A stretch of DNA of 64,000 bases from UTCFX2 sp963788305 (GCA_963788305.1 CAWBGK010000019.1:62001-126000); one strand, 5' to 3'; shown: positions 39,765 through 49,169, numbered from the stretch's first letter. Numbers and translations are program-made. Notes: generated by a model not told the origin, from the letters alone.

Positions 39765-41129
39765 ATGATTGTAAAAAATGCAACGCTTCTGACCTGGGGC
39801 ACCCCCAACCGGATCCTTGAAAATCATGGGCTGGCGATCGTTGATGGGAAAATCAGCGAGATCGGACCCTCGGACGAATTAGCTGCAAACCATCCTGATG
39901 AAGAAAGCCTGGATGCTCGCGGACAATGGGTGATGCCAGGGAGTATCAACGCTCACGGTCATTATTACAGCGCTTTTTCTTGCGGGATTCAGGTTCCAGG
40001 AGAGGCACCGATCACCTTGCCCACGATCCTGCAGAAGCTCTGGTGGCCTTTCGACCTGGCTTTGAATTCGGAAGATGTGCGCTATTCCGTTTGGAATGGT
40101 GTGATTGACGCCATCAAGCACGGCACGACGACCCTGTTCGATCATCACTCTTCCCAAAACTGCATCGATGGGATCCTGGACCAGATTGCTGAAGTCGTCG
40201 AGCAGGCCGGGCTGCGGTCTGTTTTATGCTTTGAAGTGACCGATCGGAACGGTCCCGAGCGCACACACGCAGGGATCGATGAAAATGCCAGGTTTATTCG
40301 CCGCTGCCGTCAGGAAAACCTCGCTGGTGGCCGGATTAAGGCGAACTTCGGAATCCATGCTCCGATGACCGTATCAGAGAGCACGCTGGCATCTTGCCGG
40401 GATGCATGTCCGAGCGACTCTGGATTTCACCTGCACGTCGCCGAGCACGAATACTGCCAGGCCCGCAGCCTCCAAATGTCAGGCAAGCGCTCGGTTGACC
40501 GTCTCCGCGATCACGATATTCTGGGAGAACAAACGATCCTTGCGCACGCGATCCATCTGGACGCCCGCGAAATCCAGCAGATCGCTGAAACTGGTTCCTG
40601 GGTCAGCCATCAGCCGCGCAACAATCAGAACGCTGCTGACGGCGTCGCCGAGGTAGAGTCTCTTATGCGATCCGGAGTTCGTCTCTGCCTGGGAAATGAC
40701 GGTTTGAGCAATACGATGTGGCGGGAAGCGGAATCGGCTTATTTTCTGCAAAAAATCAGGCATCGTGACAGCAGGCGGCTGTCCACAGATCAGCTCATCC
40801 AGTTGGCTGTATCCAACAATGCCACGCTGGCTTCGAAGTACTTCGAGGCGCCCCTGGGGATGATCGAACCTGGAGCACATGCCGACCTGATTTTTGTCGA
40901 TTATCACCCGGCCACTCCGATGACCCTCGATACGCTGTCTGGACATTTCGTGTTTGGCCTGAACGAATCGATGATCACAACCACAATCGTCGCCGGGAAA
41001 GTTTTGATGAAAGATCAAGTCCTGGTAAACATCGACGAGGAGAGGATCAAGGCAAGATCCAGGGAGATCGTCCCCGCATTTTGGGATCGTTATCAAGCCC
41101 TCGTGCCTGGAGACCCTGTTTTAGGCTGA
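39765..41129 (+). CDS. ssnA: SsnA-like amidohydrolase
   Basis: A 454-residue amidohydrolase of the TRZ/ATZ-SsnA group, complete. Metal-site motifs are INAHGHYYSAF, NFGIHAPMTVSES, FHLHVAEHEY, ILAHAIHLD and RLCLGNDGLSN. The ends of the protein form the usual beta-sandwich (MIVKNATLLTWG; GAHADLIFVDYHPATPMT). The start is taken at the ATG with GGAG nine bases upstream; another in-frame ATG six codons earlier is poorer. Relatives deaminate or hydrolyse purines and triazines. Its pairing with YgeY repeats the gene order logic of the E. coli purine/selenium cluster, though no xanthine dehydrogenase gene is present here. Confidence 0.85.
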   Translation: MIVKNATLLTWGTPNRILENHGLAIVDGKISEIGPSDELAANHPDEESLDARGQWVMPGSINAHGHYYSAFSCGIQVPGEAPITLPTILQKLWWPFDLALNSEDVRYSVWNGVIDAIKHGTTTLFDHHSSQNCIDGILDQIAEVVEQAGLRSVLCFEVTDRNGPERTHAGIDENARFIRRCRQENLAGGRIKANFGIHAPMTVSESTLASCRDACPSDSGFHLHVAEHEYCQARSLQMSGKRSVDRLRDHDILGEQTILAHAIHLDAREIQQIAETGSWVSHQPRNNQNAADGVAEVESLMRSGVRLCLGNDGLSNTMWREAESAYFLQKIRHRDSRRLSTDQLIQLAVSNNATLASKYFEAPLGMIEPGAHADLIFVDYHPATPMTLDTLSGHFVFGLNESMITTTIVAGKVLMKDQVLVNIDEERIKARSREIVPAFWDRYQALVPGDPVLG

Positions 41130-41169
41130 TGTTCGCTGGATGAGATTAATCAAGGACGAAAGCATATAA

Positions 41170-41206
41170 AAAGCTCCGCAAGTCGTGATGAAGACTTACG
41201 GAGCTT
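41170..41206. terminator. Hairpin between convergent ssnA-like and beta-helix membrane protein genes
   Basis: AAGCTCCG-C-AAGTC pairs with GACTT-A-CGGAGCTT around a 7-8-base loop: a 13-bp stem with one mismatch and an A-run before it. It fits the end of both convergent transcripts, best for the minus strand, where the A-run reads as T. Confidence 0.7.
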
Positions 41207-41224
41207 TGATATCCAAAAAGCCGG

Positions 41225-42445
41225 CTATTCCAATAATTCAGGTTGATCCGCCGTTTTTCGGTATGCCAGCCAAAAACCGCCAAGCCCCCAGGCAGTAACC
41301 AGGACGCCGATCACCCAGCCCAGCATCGGGATTGATCGCAGCAGGACATAGACCAGTATGCCAAGCGCCAACCCAACAAAGGGGGAAATGGATGCTTTGG
41401 GGGCGATCTTTTCAAAAAACCAGTTCCCAGCCAGGTAAGCAACAGCCAGCTTGGTACCGTAGGCGACGATAATCCACAATACAGCTAAAAAGAAAACGAT
41501 CGCCGCAAATGTGAATGCCCAGAGCGCTGCTGAGAAAACCCAAAATCCCAGGTTTCCAAGCCAGAGACCAATCACAAAGAATAGGCTTGCCAGCAGCAGA
41601 CAAACCAGGATGAGATTAAGTGCAATCACGAGTCCCAGAAGCCCATACCCAAGCCCACGCAGCGGTCGGCTGCGCAGCGCCTGAGTTGTCCGTTTGAGGG
41701 GCTCTCGACCCAGCCAGAAGAAAACTGCGCCAAGAAAGAGTAGCACGACAAAGTCACGCAGCCGGGCGAGCGACCACTCGGTCAGCTTTGCTGTGTCGAT
41801 CCCGCCGGATGCAACAGGCTCCTGGTAAAAGGGGGTCAGCAGGCTGGAAAATAGACCACCTAACACCCTCGGTGAAACAGACGCGCCAGGCAGGATCGAA
41901 GGTCTCGGGATAAGGATATCGCCGCCAAACAGCTTGATGACGCTTTGAACCAATTTAAGAATACCGATGGTCGCCCGGGTATCCCTTGAGACGTCCCCTT
42001 TCAGGTCGGCGCTCAGGCAAATTGTATTCAAGTCACGCTGGATTTCAGAATCAGTCAGTGTTGAAAGAGAAGCCCCAAGAAAATACAAGTTGCGCTGCAG
42101 GACGGATTCTGAGCCCAACTCAAGCGATAGTGCGGCGACATAGGTCGTCCCGGCCACCGATCCCTGAATATCCACCTGCTGCCCGATGACAAACAGGCTG
42201 CCGTCGACTGTGCCTTCGATCGAGACCTGGTTGCCGAGGATAAACGCATCGCCGAGCACCGAGCCGTCAAGGGACACTCGTTCGCCTGTTATGAAAACAT
42301 CGTTATCGATCACCTCTTCTTTTGCCAGAGTGCCCTGCGGGAGAGGAGTGCTAGCCTGGACGATCTGAGCGGCACCGACCATCCAAACAGCCGCCAGAGC
42401 AAATACCAGGATTGTAAAAACACGGAAAGGTTTTTTTATGTTCAT
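41225..42445 (-). CDS. Secreted bactofilin-like beta-helix domain anchored by C-terminal membrane helices
   Basis: A 406-residue protein. A signal peptide (VFTILVFALAAVWMVGAAQ) is followed by short repeats of a beta-helix (NDVFITGERVSLDGSVLGDAFILGN, then QVSIEGTVDGSLFVIGQQVDIQGSVAG). This is the pattern of bactofilins and polymer-forming cytoskeletal proteins. The second half holds five or more membrane helices (LALGILVYVLLRSI; MLGWVIGVLVTAWGLGGFWLAY). The beta-helix would lie outside the membrane, unlike normal cytoplasmic bactofilins. Its function is not known. It is convergent with the ssnA-like gene and divergent from mvaD. Confidence 0.75.
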   Translation of the reverse strand: MNIKKPFRVFTILVFALAAVWMVGAAQIVQASTPLPQGTLAKEEVIDNDVFITGERVSLDGSVLGDAFILGNQVSIEGTVDGSLFVIGQQVDIQGSVAGTTYVAALSLELGSESVLQRNLYFLGASLSTLTDSEIQRDLNTICLSADLKGDVSRDTRATIGILKLVQSVIKLFGGDILIPRPSILPGASVSPRVLGGLFSSLLTPFYQEPVASGGIDTAKLTEWSLARLRDFVVLLFLGAVFFWLGREPLKRTTQALRSRPLRGLGYGLLGLVIALNLILVCLLLASLFFVIGLWLGNLGFWVFSAALWAFTFAAIVFFLAVLWIIVAYGTKLAVAYLAGNWFFEKIAPKASISPFVGLALGILVYVLLRSIPMLGWVIGVLVTAWGLGGFWLAYRKTADQPELLE

Positions 42446-42696
42446 TCACAAATATCTCCAGGGAAATAGATGATTGTTCGTTTGTTGACCTTGACGTCGA
42501 TTTTCGGGCCGAAAGCCATGCTTTTGTAATCATAGAAGGCTGGTGAGCGAATAAGTGCAGAGAACCACATAATCAATTATAGACGGTTTCTTATTTTCTG
42601 TGAAATCCGCATTGGCACCGTGTATTCATTTGTAAATAAATCATCTCTACCCCGAAATGTTATTAGTCCGTACGAATCAGAATATTACCCTGTCGG

Positions 42697-42725
42697 TTGA
42701 ACATGGTACACTAGTTTGATAGAAT
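42697..42725 (+). promoter_or_regulatory. Sigma-70-type promoter of the mevalonate decarboxylase gene
   Basis: TTGAAC, a 17-base spacer and TAGAAT, ending about 20 bases before the ATG at 42745. The rest of the ~300-bp gap shows no gene. Confidence 0.7.
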
Positions 42726-42744
42726 AAAAGAGAGTCATGCTCAC

Positions 42745-43731
42745 ATGATGTCTGATAGAACAGCAACCGCTGTCTCTTGCCCGAATATCGCCTTCATTAA
42801 ATATTGGGGCAACCGCGATCCATTCCAAAACATCCCCGCCAACGGTTCAATTTCGATGAACCTGGGCGGGCTCTACACCCATACTCGCGTCTGTTTTGAC
42901 TCTTCTCTGGCGCAGGATCAGCTGACATTGAACGGCGATACTGCCGGACCGCGAGCGAGCCAGCGAGTAAGCGATTTACTTGATCGAATCCGGAACCTCG
43001 CCGGCGTCCAGGCTTACGCGCAGATCGAAAGCAGCAACAACTTCCCCACCGGCACAGGCATTGCTTCTTCAGCTTCTGGCTTTTCCGCGCTTGCGCTTGC
43101 AGGCAGCCGCGCCGCCGGTTTGGATCTCTCCGAAGCGGAGCTTTCGCGCCTGGCGCGAACCGCCTCTGGCTCGGCCTGCCGCTCAATCCCGGCGGGGTTC
43201 GTCGAATGGCAGGCAGGTGAGGATGACCGCTCCTCCTTTGCATTCACAATCGCACCGCCAGATCACTGGCAGCTGGTAGACTGCATCGCTATCATCAGCC
43301 AGATCCATAAACCGACGACCTCCCAGGAAGGTCATGATCTGGCGGATACCAGCCCCCTGCAATCCGGCCGAATCGCCAGCTCGACCCGTCGCCTCGAGCT
43401 TTGCCGGTCAGCAATCTTGAACCGGGATTTCGATGCCCTGGCCGAAGTAATCGAGCTGGACAGCAACCTGATGCACGCCGTGATGATGACCTCCAAACCA
43501 GCGCTGTTTTATTGGAAACCAGGGACAATCACTGTGATGGAGAACATTCGGGAGTGGCGAAAGTCAGGCTTATCGGTATGTTATACAATCGACGCCGGCC
43601 CAAATGTCCATGTCATCTGCCTCGAGGCTGCCCGGCGTCAGGTTGTCGAAAATCTTGAGCGGACGGAAGGCGTCCAGCGGGTGCTCACAGCCACACCTGG
43701 TGGGCAAGCGCACCTAGTTCAGGGTTCATGA
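42745..43731 (+). CDS. mvaD: Diphosphomevalonate decarboxylase (or phosphomevalonate decarboxylase)
   Basis: A 328-residue GHMP-fold enzyme of isoprenoid synthesis, complete. The start AVSCPNIAFIKYWGNRD is the substrate-binding strand, and NFPTGTGIASSASGFSALALA is the ATP-binding loop. SGSACRSIPAGFVEWQAG and CYTIDAGPNVHVICLE carry the catalytic Arg and Asp. It catalyses ATP-dependent decarboxylation to isopentenyl diphosphate. In some Chloroflexota the homologue uses mevalonate 5-phosphate instead and yields isopentenyl phosphate; the sequence alone does not let me choose. No other mevalonate gene is adjacent. A promoter with TAGAAT lies directly upstream. Confidence 0.9.
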   Translation: MMSDRTATAVSCPNIAFIKYWGNRDPFQNIPANGSISMNLGGLYTHTRVCFDSSLAQDQLTLNGDTAGPRASQRVSDLLDRIRNLAGVQAYAQIESSNNFPTGTGIASSASGFSALALAGSRAAGLDLSEAELSRLARTASGSACRSIPAGFVEWQAGEDDRSSFAFTIAPPDHWQLVDCIAIISQIHKPTTSQEGHDLADTSPLQSGRIASSTRRLELCRSAILNRDFDALAEVIELDSNLMHAVMMTSKPALFYWKPGTITVMENIREWRKSGLSVCYTIDAGPNVHVICLEAARRQVVENLERTEGVQRVLTATPGGQAHLVQGS

Positions 43732-43893
43732 TGCTGAAATAACGGGTGATTACGGTCCAAAACGGCCGACATGGTTAGAAATGTGTTAGAAAGCCCTTCC
43801 CCCTACCCCAGTCCGCTTCTCTATTCAGCGCTGAACAGTTATAATGCCTTCTTGCAAATGCTCAGTGCTTACAGAATGAAGGTTATTTAGTCA

Positions 43894-44910
43894 ATGCAAC
43901 TTGTAGAGTTCATCCTTGGGTTAGCTGTTCTCATTTTGCTCCATGAATTGGGGCATTTTGCAGCTGCCCGTCTTCTTAAAGTCGAAGTGGAAGAGTTCGG
44001 GATAGGTTTTCCGCCTCGGCTCGTCAAGCTTTTCGAACACAAAGGGACGATCTTTTCATTGAACTGGATCCCACTCGGCGGTTTTGTCCGTCCGAAAGGC
44101 GAGAATGATCCGACCATCCCTGGCGGTCTGGCTGCATCCAGCCCATGGGTTCGCCTGGGTGTGCTTTTTGCAGGCCCTGTGATGAATATAGCCGTAGGTA
44201 TTCTGTTAGGCGTCTTGCTCTTTTATTCCATGGGCGAGCCCGTGCCTGAAAAAGTCCTGGTTTCGTTTATCTCGCCAGGCTCTCCCGCTGCTGAAGCAAA
44301 TCTTAAGACCGGTGATCTGTTTATCTCGATCAACGATCAAATAATCGACAGTGTTGAGAAACTGCAGGCGATCATCGCCGATAATCTTGGTGAGCCTGTG
44401 ACGGTCATCGTTCAGCGCGGCGACGAGCTGATCACTGCTGTGCTTGTTCCCCGAGCGAAACCACCGGAAGGGGAAGGCCCACTCGGTGTAGCCCTCGATA
44501 ATGCGACCCGTCCGGTCAGCCTGGGAACGGCGGCATACCGCGGTCTGTTTGTTGTCGGGGAAAACGTGCGCGGCATCCTGATGCTCCCTGTTCGGCTGAT
44601 AAACGGTCAGGCGACGCCAGAAGAAGGGCGTCTGGTGGGATATAAGGGCATGTACGATATCTACCAGCGCCTGCAAAGCCCATTGTGGTTTTTTATGATG
44701 ATCTCGATTTCGCTTGGCATCATGAACCTGCTTCCCATCCCGGCGTTAGACGGCGGGCGGATTCTTCTCACGCTTCCCGAAATTTTCTTTAAACGGCGTG
44801 TTCCCGCCAGGTATGAAAATGCAATTCACCTTGTAGGTTTTTCGCTGCTGCTGCTGTTGTTGATTTATATCAACCTGCAAGATTTTATCAATCCGGTTCA
44901 GCTTCCCTGA
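43894..44910 (+). CDS. rseP: Site-2 protease RseP (RIP zinc metalloprotease)
   Basis: A 338-residue intramembrane protease, complete. The zinc site is HELGH in the first helix (LILLHELGHFAAARLL) with the third ligand in IPALDGGRILL. One PDZ domain (KVLVSFISPGSPAAEANLKTGDLFISINDQ) lies between the helices. GGFVRPKGENDPTIPGGLA is the usual membrane-reentrant loop. RseP cleaves anti-sigma factors and remnant signal peptides. A TATAAT hexamer at 43840-43845 may be its -10, with no clear -35. The HEAT-repeat gene follows by 24 bp. No lipid or isoprenoid synthase such as uppS or dxr, often its neighbours, is present. Confidence 0.92.
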   Translation: MQLVEFILGLAVLILLHELGHFAAARLLKVEVEEFGIGFPPRLVKLFEHKGTIFSLNWIPLGGFVRPKGENDPTIPGGLAASSPWVRLGVLFAGPVMNIAVGILLGVLLFYSMGEPVPEKVLVSFISPGSPAAEANLKTGDLFISINDQIIDSVEKLQAIIADNLGEPVTVIVQRGDELITAVLVPRAKPPEGEGPLGVALDNATRPVSLGTAAYRGLFVVGENVRGILMLPVRLINGQATPEEGRLVGYKGMYDIYQRLQSPLWFFMMISISLGIMNLLPIPALDGGRILLTLPEIFFKRRVPARYENAIHLVGFSLLLLLLIYINLQDFINPVQLP

Positions 44911-44934
44911 GCCTTTTTTGAGAACAATTAATTA

Positions 44935-45977
44935 ATGTCCACAACGGATGAAATCCCATTTCAAAAAGTGATTGATGCCGTAGCGGATATGGACGCGCCT
45001 GTCCCTGCACGCCTCATCCGGCGGCTCTCAGACCTGGAGCCGTCGGAAGTATCCTTGATCCGTCCCATCTGGACGACAATTCCGCTGAAGCGTCGACTTT
45101 CAATTATGGAAGAAGTCGAGCAGCTCAGCGGCGACGATTATTTGCTCGATTTTGTCGCAATCAGTAAGATAGCCCTGGAAGATGACAATCCTCACGTTCG
45201 CCTGCTGGCAGTTCACGCGCTTTGGGAATATGAAGACTATGGATTGATCCCTGCCTTTCTGAACCTGTTAAGGAACGATGACAATGATGACGTCCGGGCT
45301 GCCGCAGCCAGCGCTCTCAACCGCTTTGTTTATGCCGGCGAGATCGAGTCAATCTCTCCAAAAAAACAAATGGAGATCGAAGACGCCTTGCTCGTGAGCG
45401 TGGAACGAGATGAAGCGCCAAAAGTCCGAGCGCGCTGCGCTTGAAATCATTGGGGTACTCCAGCCGGGAAGAAATCACACCACTGATCCAGAGAGCCTTT
45501 GATTCGAAGGATCGCGCCTGGCAGGTCAGCGCGCTTCTGGCCATGGGGCGATCAGCAAACCCGATCTGGCAGCCAGCTGTGATGGCGATGCTGGAGAACA
45601 CCTATCCGGCATTGCGAGCTGAAGCTGCCCGTGCCGCCGGCGAGCTGGAATTGAAAGAGGCGTTACCATCCTTGATGGAGATGATCGACGACCCCGATGA
45701 GAATGCCCGGATGGCAAGCATCTGGTCGCTCTCCCAGATTGGGGGCGAAGAAGTTCGCGAAAAGATCGAAGCGCTGTTCGAGGAAGCTGAAGATGACGAA
45801 GAGCTCGACTTCCTGGAATCAGCTCTGGATAACTTGAGTTTTACCGAAGGTGCGAAATTGATGCCTTTCTTCGGTATCCCGGAAGACGAAGATGAAGATG
45901 AAGACGAAACGGACTGGTTGGATGAGATGGACGAGATGGAGGACCTTTTCGACGATGAAGAGGATCTTACCGATTGA
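44935..45977 (+). CDS. HEAT-repeat protein with acidic C-terminus (frameshifted)
   Basis: About 347 residues when joined, built of helical HEAT repeats: DNPHVRLLAVHALWEYEDY, NDDVRAAAASALNRFV, YPALRAEAARAAGELE and DENARMASIWSLSQIGGEEVREKIEALFEE. The last 40 residues are almost all Asp and Glu. The frame changes near 45440; ALEIIG in the middle frame and LGYSSREEI in the next show that two small indels are close together. HEAT solenoids bind other proteins; the acidic tail suggests a basic partner. It is followed without a gap by the AEC carrier gene. Confidence 0.8.
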
Positions 45978-46885
45978 ATGAGCTTCTCGGCCTTTTTATC
46001 AATATCCTTCTGCCAATCTTCTTAATCGCCGGCGTTGGATTCCTTCTGGCCCGGTTCACCCAGATTAACCCCCGTAGTATCTCCCAGCTTTTCCTGTATG
46101 TTTTTGGCCCTTGCATGATTTTTAACCTGCTGACCCAAAGCGAGTCGAGTAATTTGATGTTTGGTCGCATTGTCGCCTTCAGCCTGGTCTTTATTTTTCT
46201 TTTGGGGGCAATCGCCTGGGTGCTTGGAAAATTGATGAAATCGGACCGGGCCACACGCTCAAGCATGATGCTGGCGGTGATGTTTTCAAACGCAGGAAAC
46301 TACGGGCTGCCAGTCGTCTTATTCGCTTTCGGTCAGCCCGCACTGGGATATGCCAGCATTTATTTTGTGATAAACCTGATTTTGGCTTACACCGCGGGCA
46401 CGTTGATTGCATCGATGAGCTCAATGGACCTTTCCAGGGCATTCATAAATTTGCTCAAATTGCCGTTGATCTATGCTGTCCTTCTGGCTGTTTTATTTTC
46501 CAATACCGGTTGGGATTTGCCTGTGCCGCTATCAAGAGCAACTCAGCTGCTCGGTGACGCTGCCATACCCTGCATGCTGGTATTGTTGGGCATGCAGCTG
46601 AAATCCGCCAGCTTGAAAGGGAAGATCGGACCGGTTGCATGGACTTCGGCCCTTCGTCTGATTTTCAGCCCCATTCTCGCGTTGGTGCTGCTGCCTCTGT
46701 TTGGTCTGTATGGATCTGCCCATCAAGCCGTCGCCCTTCAAGCCGGCATGCCAAGCGCAGTCATAACCACGATGCTGGCGACAGAGTTCGACGCGGAACC
46801 AGGTTTTTCGACCGCAGCTGTTTTCTTAACCACCGTGCTCAGTCCGCTGACGCTGACACCTTTGCTTTCATGGCTTGGAGCTTGA
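45974..46885 (+). CDS. AEC (auxin efflux carrier) family transporter
   Basis: A 303-residue membrane protein with about ten helices, of the AEC/BASS-like fold. Typical signatures are LLPIFLIAGVGFLLARF at the start, MMLAVMFSNAGNYGLPVVLFAFG (helix-break Asn-Gly-Gly region) and VPLSRATQLLGDAAIPCMLVLLGMQL in the second half. The TTG start overlaps the TGA of the HEAT gene (TTGA), giving coupled translation. Bacterial members move small organic acids or amino acids; the substrate is unknown. Confidence 0.87.
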   Translation: MNELLGLFINILLPIFLIAGVGFLLARFTQINPRSISQLFLYVFGPCMIFNLLTQSESSNLMFGRIVAFSLVFIFLLGAIAWVLGKLMKSDRATRSSMMLAVMFSNAGNYGLPVVLFAFGQPALGYASIYFVINLILAYTAGTLIASMSSMDLSRAFINLLKLPLIYAVLLAVLFSNTGWDLPVPLSRATQLLGDAAIPCMLVLLGMQLKSASLKGKIGPVAWTSALRLIFSPILALVLLPLFGLYGSAHQAVALQAGMPSAVITTMLATEFDAEPGFSTAAVFLTTVLSPLTLTPLLSWLGA

Positions 46886-46886
46886 C

Positions 46887-48107
46887 GTGCGTCAGCTTGG
46901 AGCAGTCCTGGTTGCGGTTCTTCTAGCAGGTTGGGTCCTCACCGGCAGCGCGTTCGCACAAGTCAGCAGCATCGAGACGGATATCGTTCATATTTTCGGA
47001 GAGACAATCCATTTCTCTGCGAAGGTAAAATCGAGCATCCCGGTGAAAGCCGGGGTCTTGTTTTTTCGTGCTGTCGGCGACACCCGCACGACGGTCGGGT
47101 TGGCAGATGTAGAAAACTTGGGGCCAAATCGTTATCTGTTAACCTACCTGCACGAAATTGCCGATTACCCGCTCCGCCCTTTCTCGACCATTCAATACCA
47201 TTGGGAGCTGACGCTGGCAAATGGCGAAGTTGTATCCAGCCCGGAGCAAATCCACGTGTATACGGATAATCGCTTCGATTGGAACACGCTTGGTGACGGC
47301 CAATTTCGCGTCCATTGGTATAAGGGAGAATTAGCGTTTGCCCAAAGGGTTTTAGATATTGCCCACGAAGGCAAAGAACAGATCAACAACCTGCTGACGA
47401 TCCCGCTGCCTGAAGCAGTACCTGTTGATATCTACATCTACGAGGAAAATGAGAGCCTACAGTCGGCGCTACAGACAAAAGCCGAAGAATGGGTCGCCGG
47501 GCATGCTGATCCAGACCTGGGAGTAGTTCTCATGGCGCTCCCGGAAAGCCCGGAACGGCAGCTGCTGGCTGAACAGCGTATCCCCCATGAATTGATGCAC
47601 ATATTTCTTTATAATTCGACCCCACTTGGTTATAAGAACATCCCGGTCTGGCTCACAGAAGGTCTTGCTTCGCTTGCAGAGCTGTATTCAAATCCTGATT
47701 ACCCAATCGTGCTCGAAGAGGCTGTGAAAGCGGAAGGATTGCTCCCTATGAGCGCCCTCTGCGGCGGCTTTCCGCGCGAATCATCTGGAGCGCTCCTGGC
47801 TTACGCCCAGGCGCAGGATTTTACTCAACATCTGAAGGACTCATTCGGCCGTTCTGGTATCATGGCGCTGATCCTGGCTTATTCAAATGGGCTGGATTGC
47901 GATCACGGCGCCCAACAGGCTTTAGGGAAAAATCTTAAGCAGTTAGAGCGGACCTGGGTAGATGAAAACCTTTCGCAGGATTTCAAGCAAAACTCTCTGG
48001 ACGGCCTCGTTCCCTGGCTGATTATCTTGTTGGCTGTCTTTGCGGTCCCGCTCGGTTTAGGGCTCAGGCGAATAAACGCCTCCAGGGCTAACCGTCATCG
48101 AGATTGA
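46887..48107 (+). CDS. Membrane-anchored gluzincin-type metallopeptidase (peptidase MA-like)
   Basis: A 406-residue exported protein. A signal peptide (LVAVLLAGWVLTGSAFAQ) is followed by an Ig-like N-terminal domain (~120 residues). The zinc peptidase domain has the site QRIPHELMHIFLYNS and the downstream Glu in IPVWLTEGLASLAELY, the gluzincin HExxH...E pattern. A C-terminal helix (WLIILLAVFAVPLGLGL) anchors it. The start is taken as GTG with TTGGAG eight bases upstream; an in-frame TTG four codons earlier is possible. It follows the AEC carrier by one base. The target substrate is not known. Confidence 0.8.
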   Translation: MRQLGAVLVAVLLAGWVLTGSAFAQVSSIETDIVHIFGETIHFSAKVKSSIPVKAGVLFFRAVGDTRTTVGLADVENLGPNRYLLTYLHEIADYPLRPFSTIQYHWELTLANGEVVSSPEQIHVYTDNRFDWNTLGDGQFRVHWYKGELAFAQRVLDIAHEGKEQINNLLTIPLPEAVPVDIYIYEENESLQSALQTKAEEWVAGHADPDLGVVLMALPESPERQLLAEQRIPHELMHIFLYNSTPLGYKNIPVWLTEGLASLAELYSNPDYPIVLEEAVKAEGLLPMSALCGGFPRESSGALLAYAQAQDFTQHLKDSFGRSGIMALILAYSNGLDCDHGAQQALGKNLKQLERTWVDENLSQDFKQNSLDGLVPWLIILLAVFAVPLGLGLRRINASRANRHRD

Positions 48108-48171
48108 CAAATTGCGCCACGACCTTGAGAGAGGATCGCTCACCGGAACGAAACCACTTCGGAGATCGAAA

Positions 48172-48471
48172 ATGAACAGGATGGATCAAACACTCAGCCG
48201 GCTGCACGCTCAAGTAGAAGGACGGGTTCAGGGGGTCGGGTACCGAAACTTCGTGGAATACACCGCTCTTCAGCTTGGGCTGACAGGTTGGGTGCGCAAC
48301 CGCTGGGATGGTTCTGTTGAAGTCGTAGCTGAAGGTGAAAATGGGGCGTTGAAGCAGCTGGTCTCCGCCCTGGAGCGAGGGCCTCGCTCAGCCAATGTGA
48401 CCAGGGTTGCACAAGATTGGCTGCCTGCGGTCGGCGAATTCACCAGTTTTTCCATCCACCGAACGGGCTAA
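48172..48471 (+). CDS. acyP: Acylphosphatase
   Basis: A 99-residue cytosolic enzyme hydrolysing acyl phosphates. The active-site signature GRVQGVGYRNFV (Arg binds the phosphate) and LTGWVRNRWDGSVEVVAEG (catalytic Asn) are complete, and the length is right for the family after a short leader. The ATG with GGAGA upstream is preferred over an earlier in-frame start. Its stop overlaps the convergent radC stop by four bases. Confidence 0.92.
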   Translation: MNRMDQTLSRLHAQVEGRVQGVGYRNFVEYTALQLGLTGWVRNRWDGSVEVVAEGENGALKQLVSALERGPRSANVTRVAQDWLPAVGEFTSFSIHRTG

Positions 48472-49169
48472 CCAAATCCCTTCTGCAGCTCTTTCAATGA
48501 GATAAACCGCCCGCGCCCGATAATAATGTGGTCCAGGACTTCCACATCCAGGAGTTTGCCCGCCTCAACAACAGCCCGGGTCAACGTGATGTCCTCCGGG
48601 CTGGCAGATGGGTCGCCGCTGGGATGATTATGGATCAGGATGATCGCAGCGGCATTTGCTCGAATGGCCATGGTAAACAGCTCACCGATCCGGGCGTGGC
48701 TCGCATTCAAACTCCCCTTGTAGACCGTAAGCACCCGGTCCACCCGGTTGCGGATATCCAGCAGGATCACCCGAAGTTCTTCATGTTCGAGGGCGCCCAT
48801 TTCAAACAGGACGAGATTTGCCGCATCTGCCGGGCTGTGGATCGCGGGACGATCGTCCGGTGAGACGGCTGCCAGGCGCCTGCCGAGCTCGATAGCAGCC
48901 TTGATTTGGGCAGCCTTCGCCGTCCCAAGTCCATGGAGCGCACAGATTTCCTCAAAACTTGCCCGGTGGATCCCTTGAAGCCCACCCAACTCCTGCAGCA
49001 CGCGCTGCCCAACCTGGACTGCATTTTCTCCAGGCACGCCCACTCGAAGCAAGATTGCCAGCAGCTCGGCGCTGCTCAAAGCCTGTGGGCCGTGTTTGGC
49101 GAGCCGCTCACGCGGTCGTTCGTCTTGATCCAGGTCGGTAATTCGATAAGTCGCGCTTTGCTCTCTCAT
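48468..49169 (-). CDS. radC: RadC-family JAB/MPN (JAMM) protein
   Basis: A 233-residue protein, complete. An N-terminal helix-hairpin-helix part (LSSAELLAILLRVGVPGENAV; EEICALHGLGTAKAAQIKAA) is followed by a JAMM domain with the metal motif IILIHNHPSGDPSASPEDITLT and an upstream Glu in FEMGALEHEELRVILL. Once called a DNA repair protein, its true role is uncertain. It is transcribed alone, and no phage or plasmid genes are nearby. The stop codon overlaps that of acyP on the opposite strand. Confidence 0.92.
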   Translation of the reverse strand: MREQSATYRITDLDQDERPRERLAKHGPQALSSAELLAILLRVGVPGENAVQVGQRVLQELGGLQGIHRASFEEICALHGLGTAKAAQIKAAIELGRRLAAVSPDDRPAIHSPADAANLVLFEMGALEHEELRVILLDIRNRVDRVLTVYKGSLNASHARIGELFTMAIRANAAAIILIHNHPSGDPSASPEDITLTRAVVEAGKLLDVEVLDHIIIGRGRFISLKELQKGFG

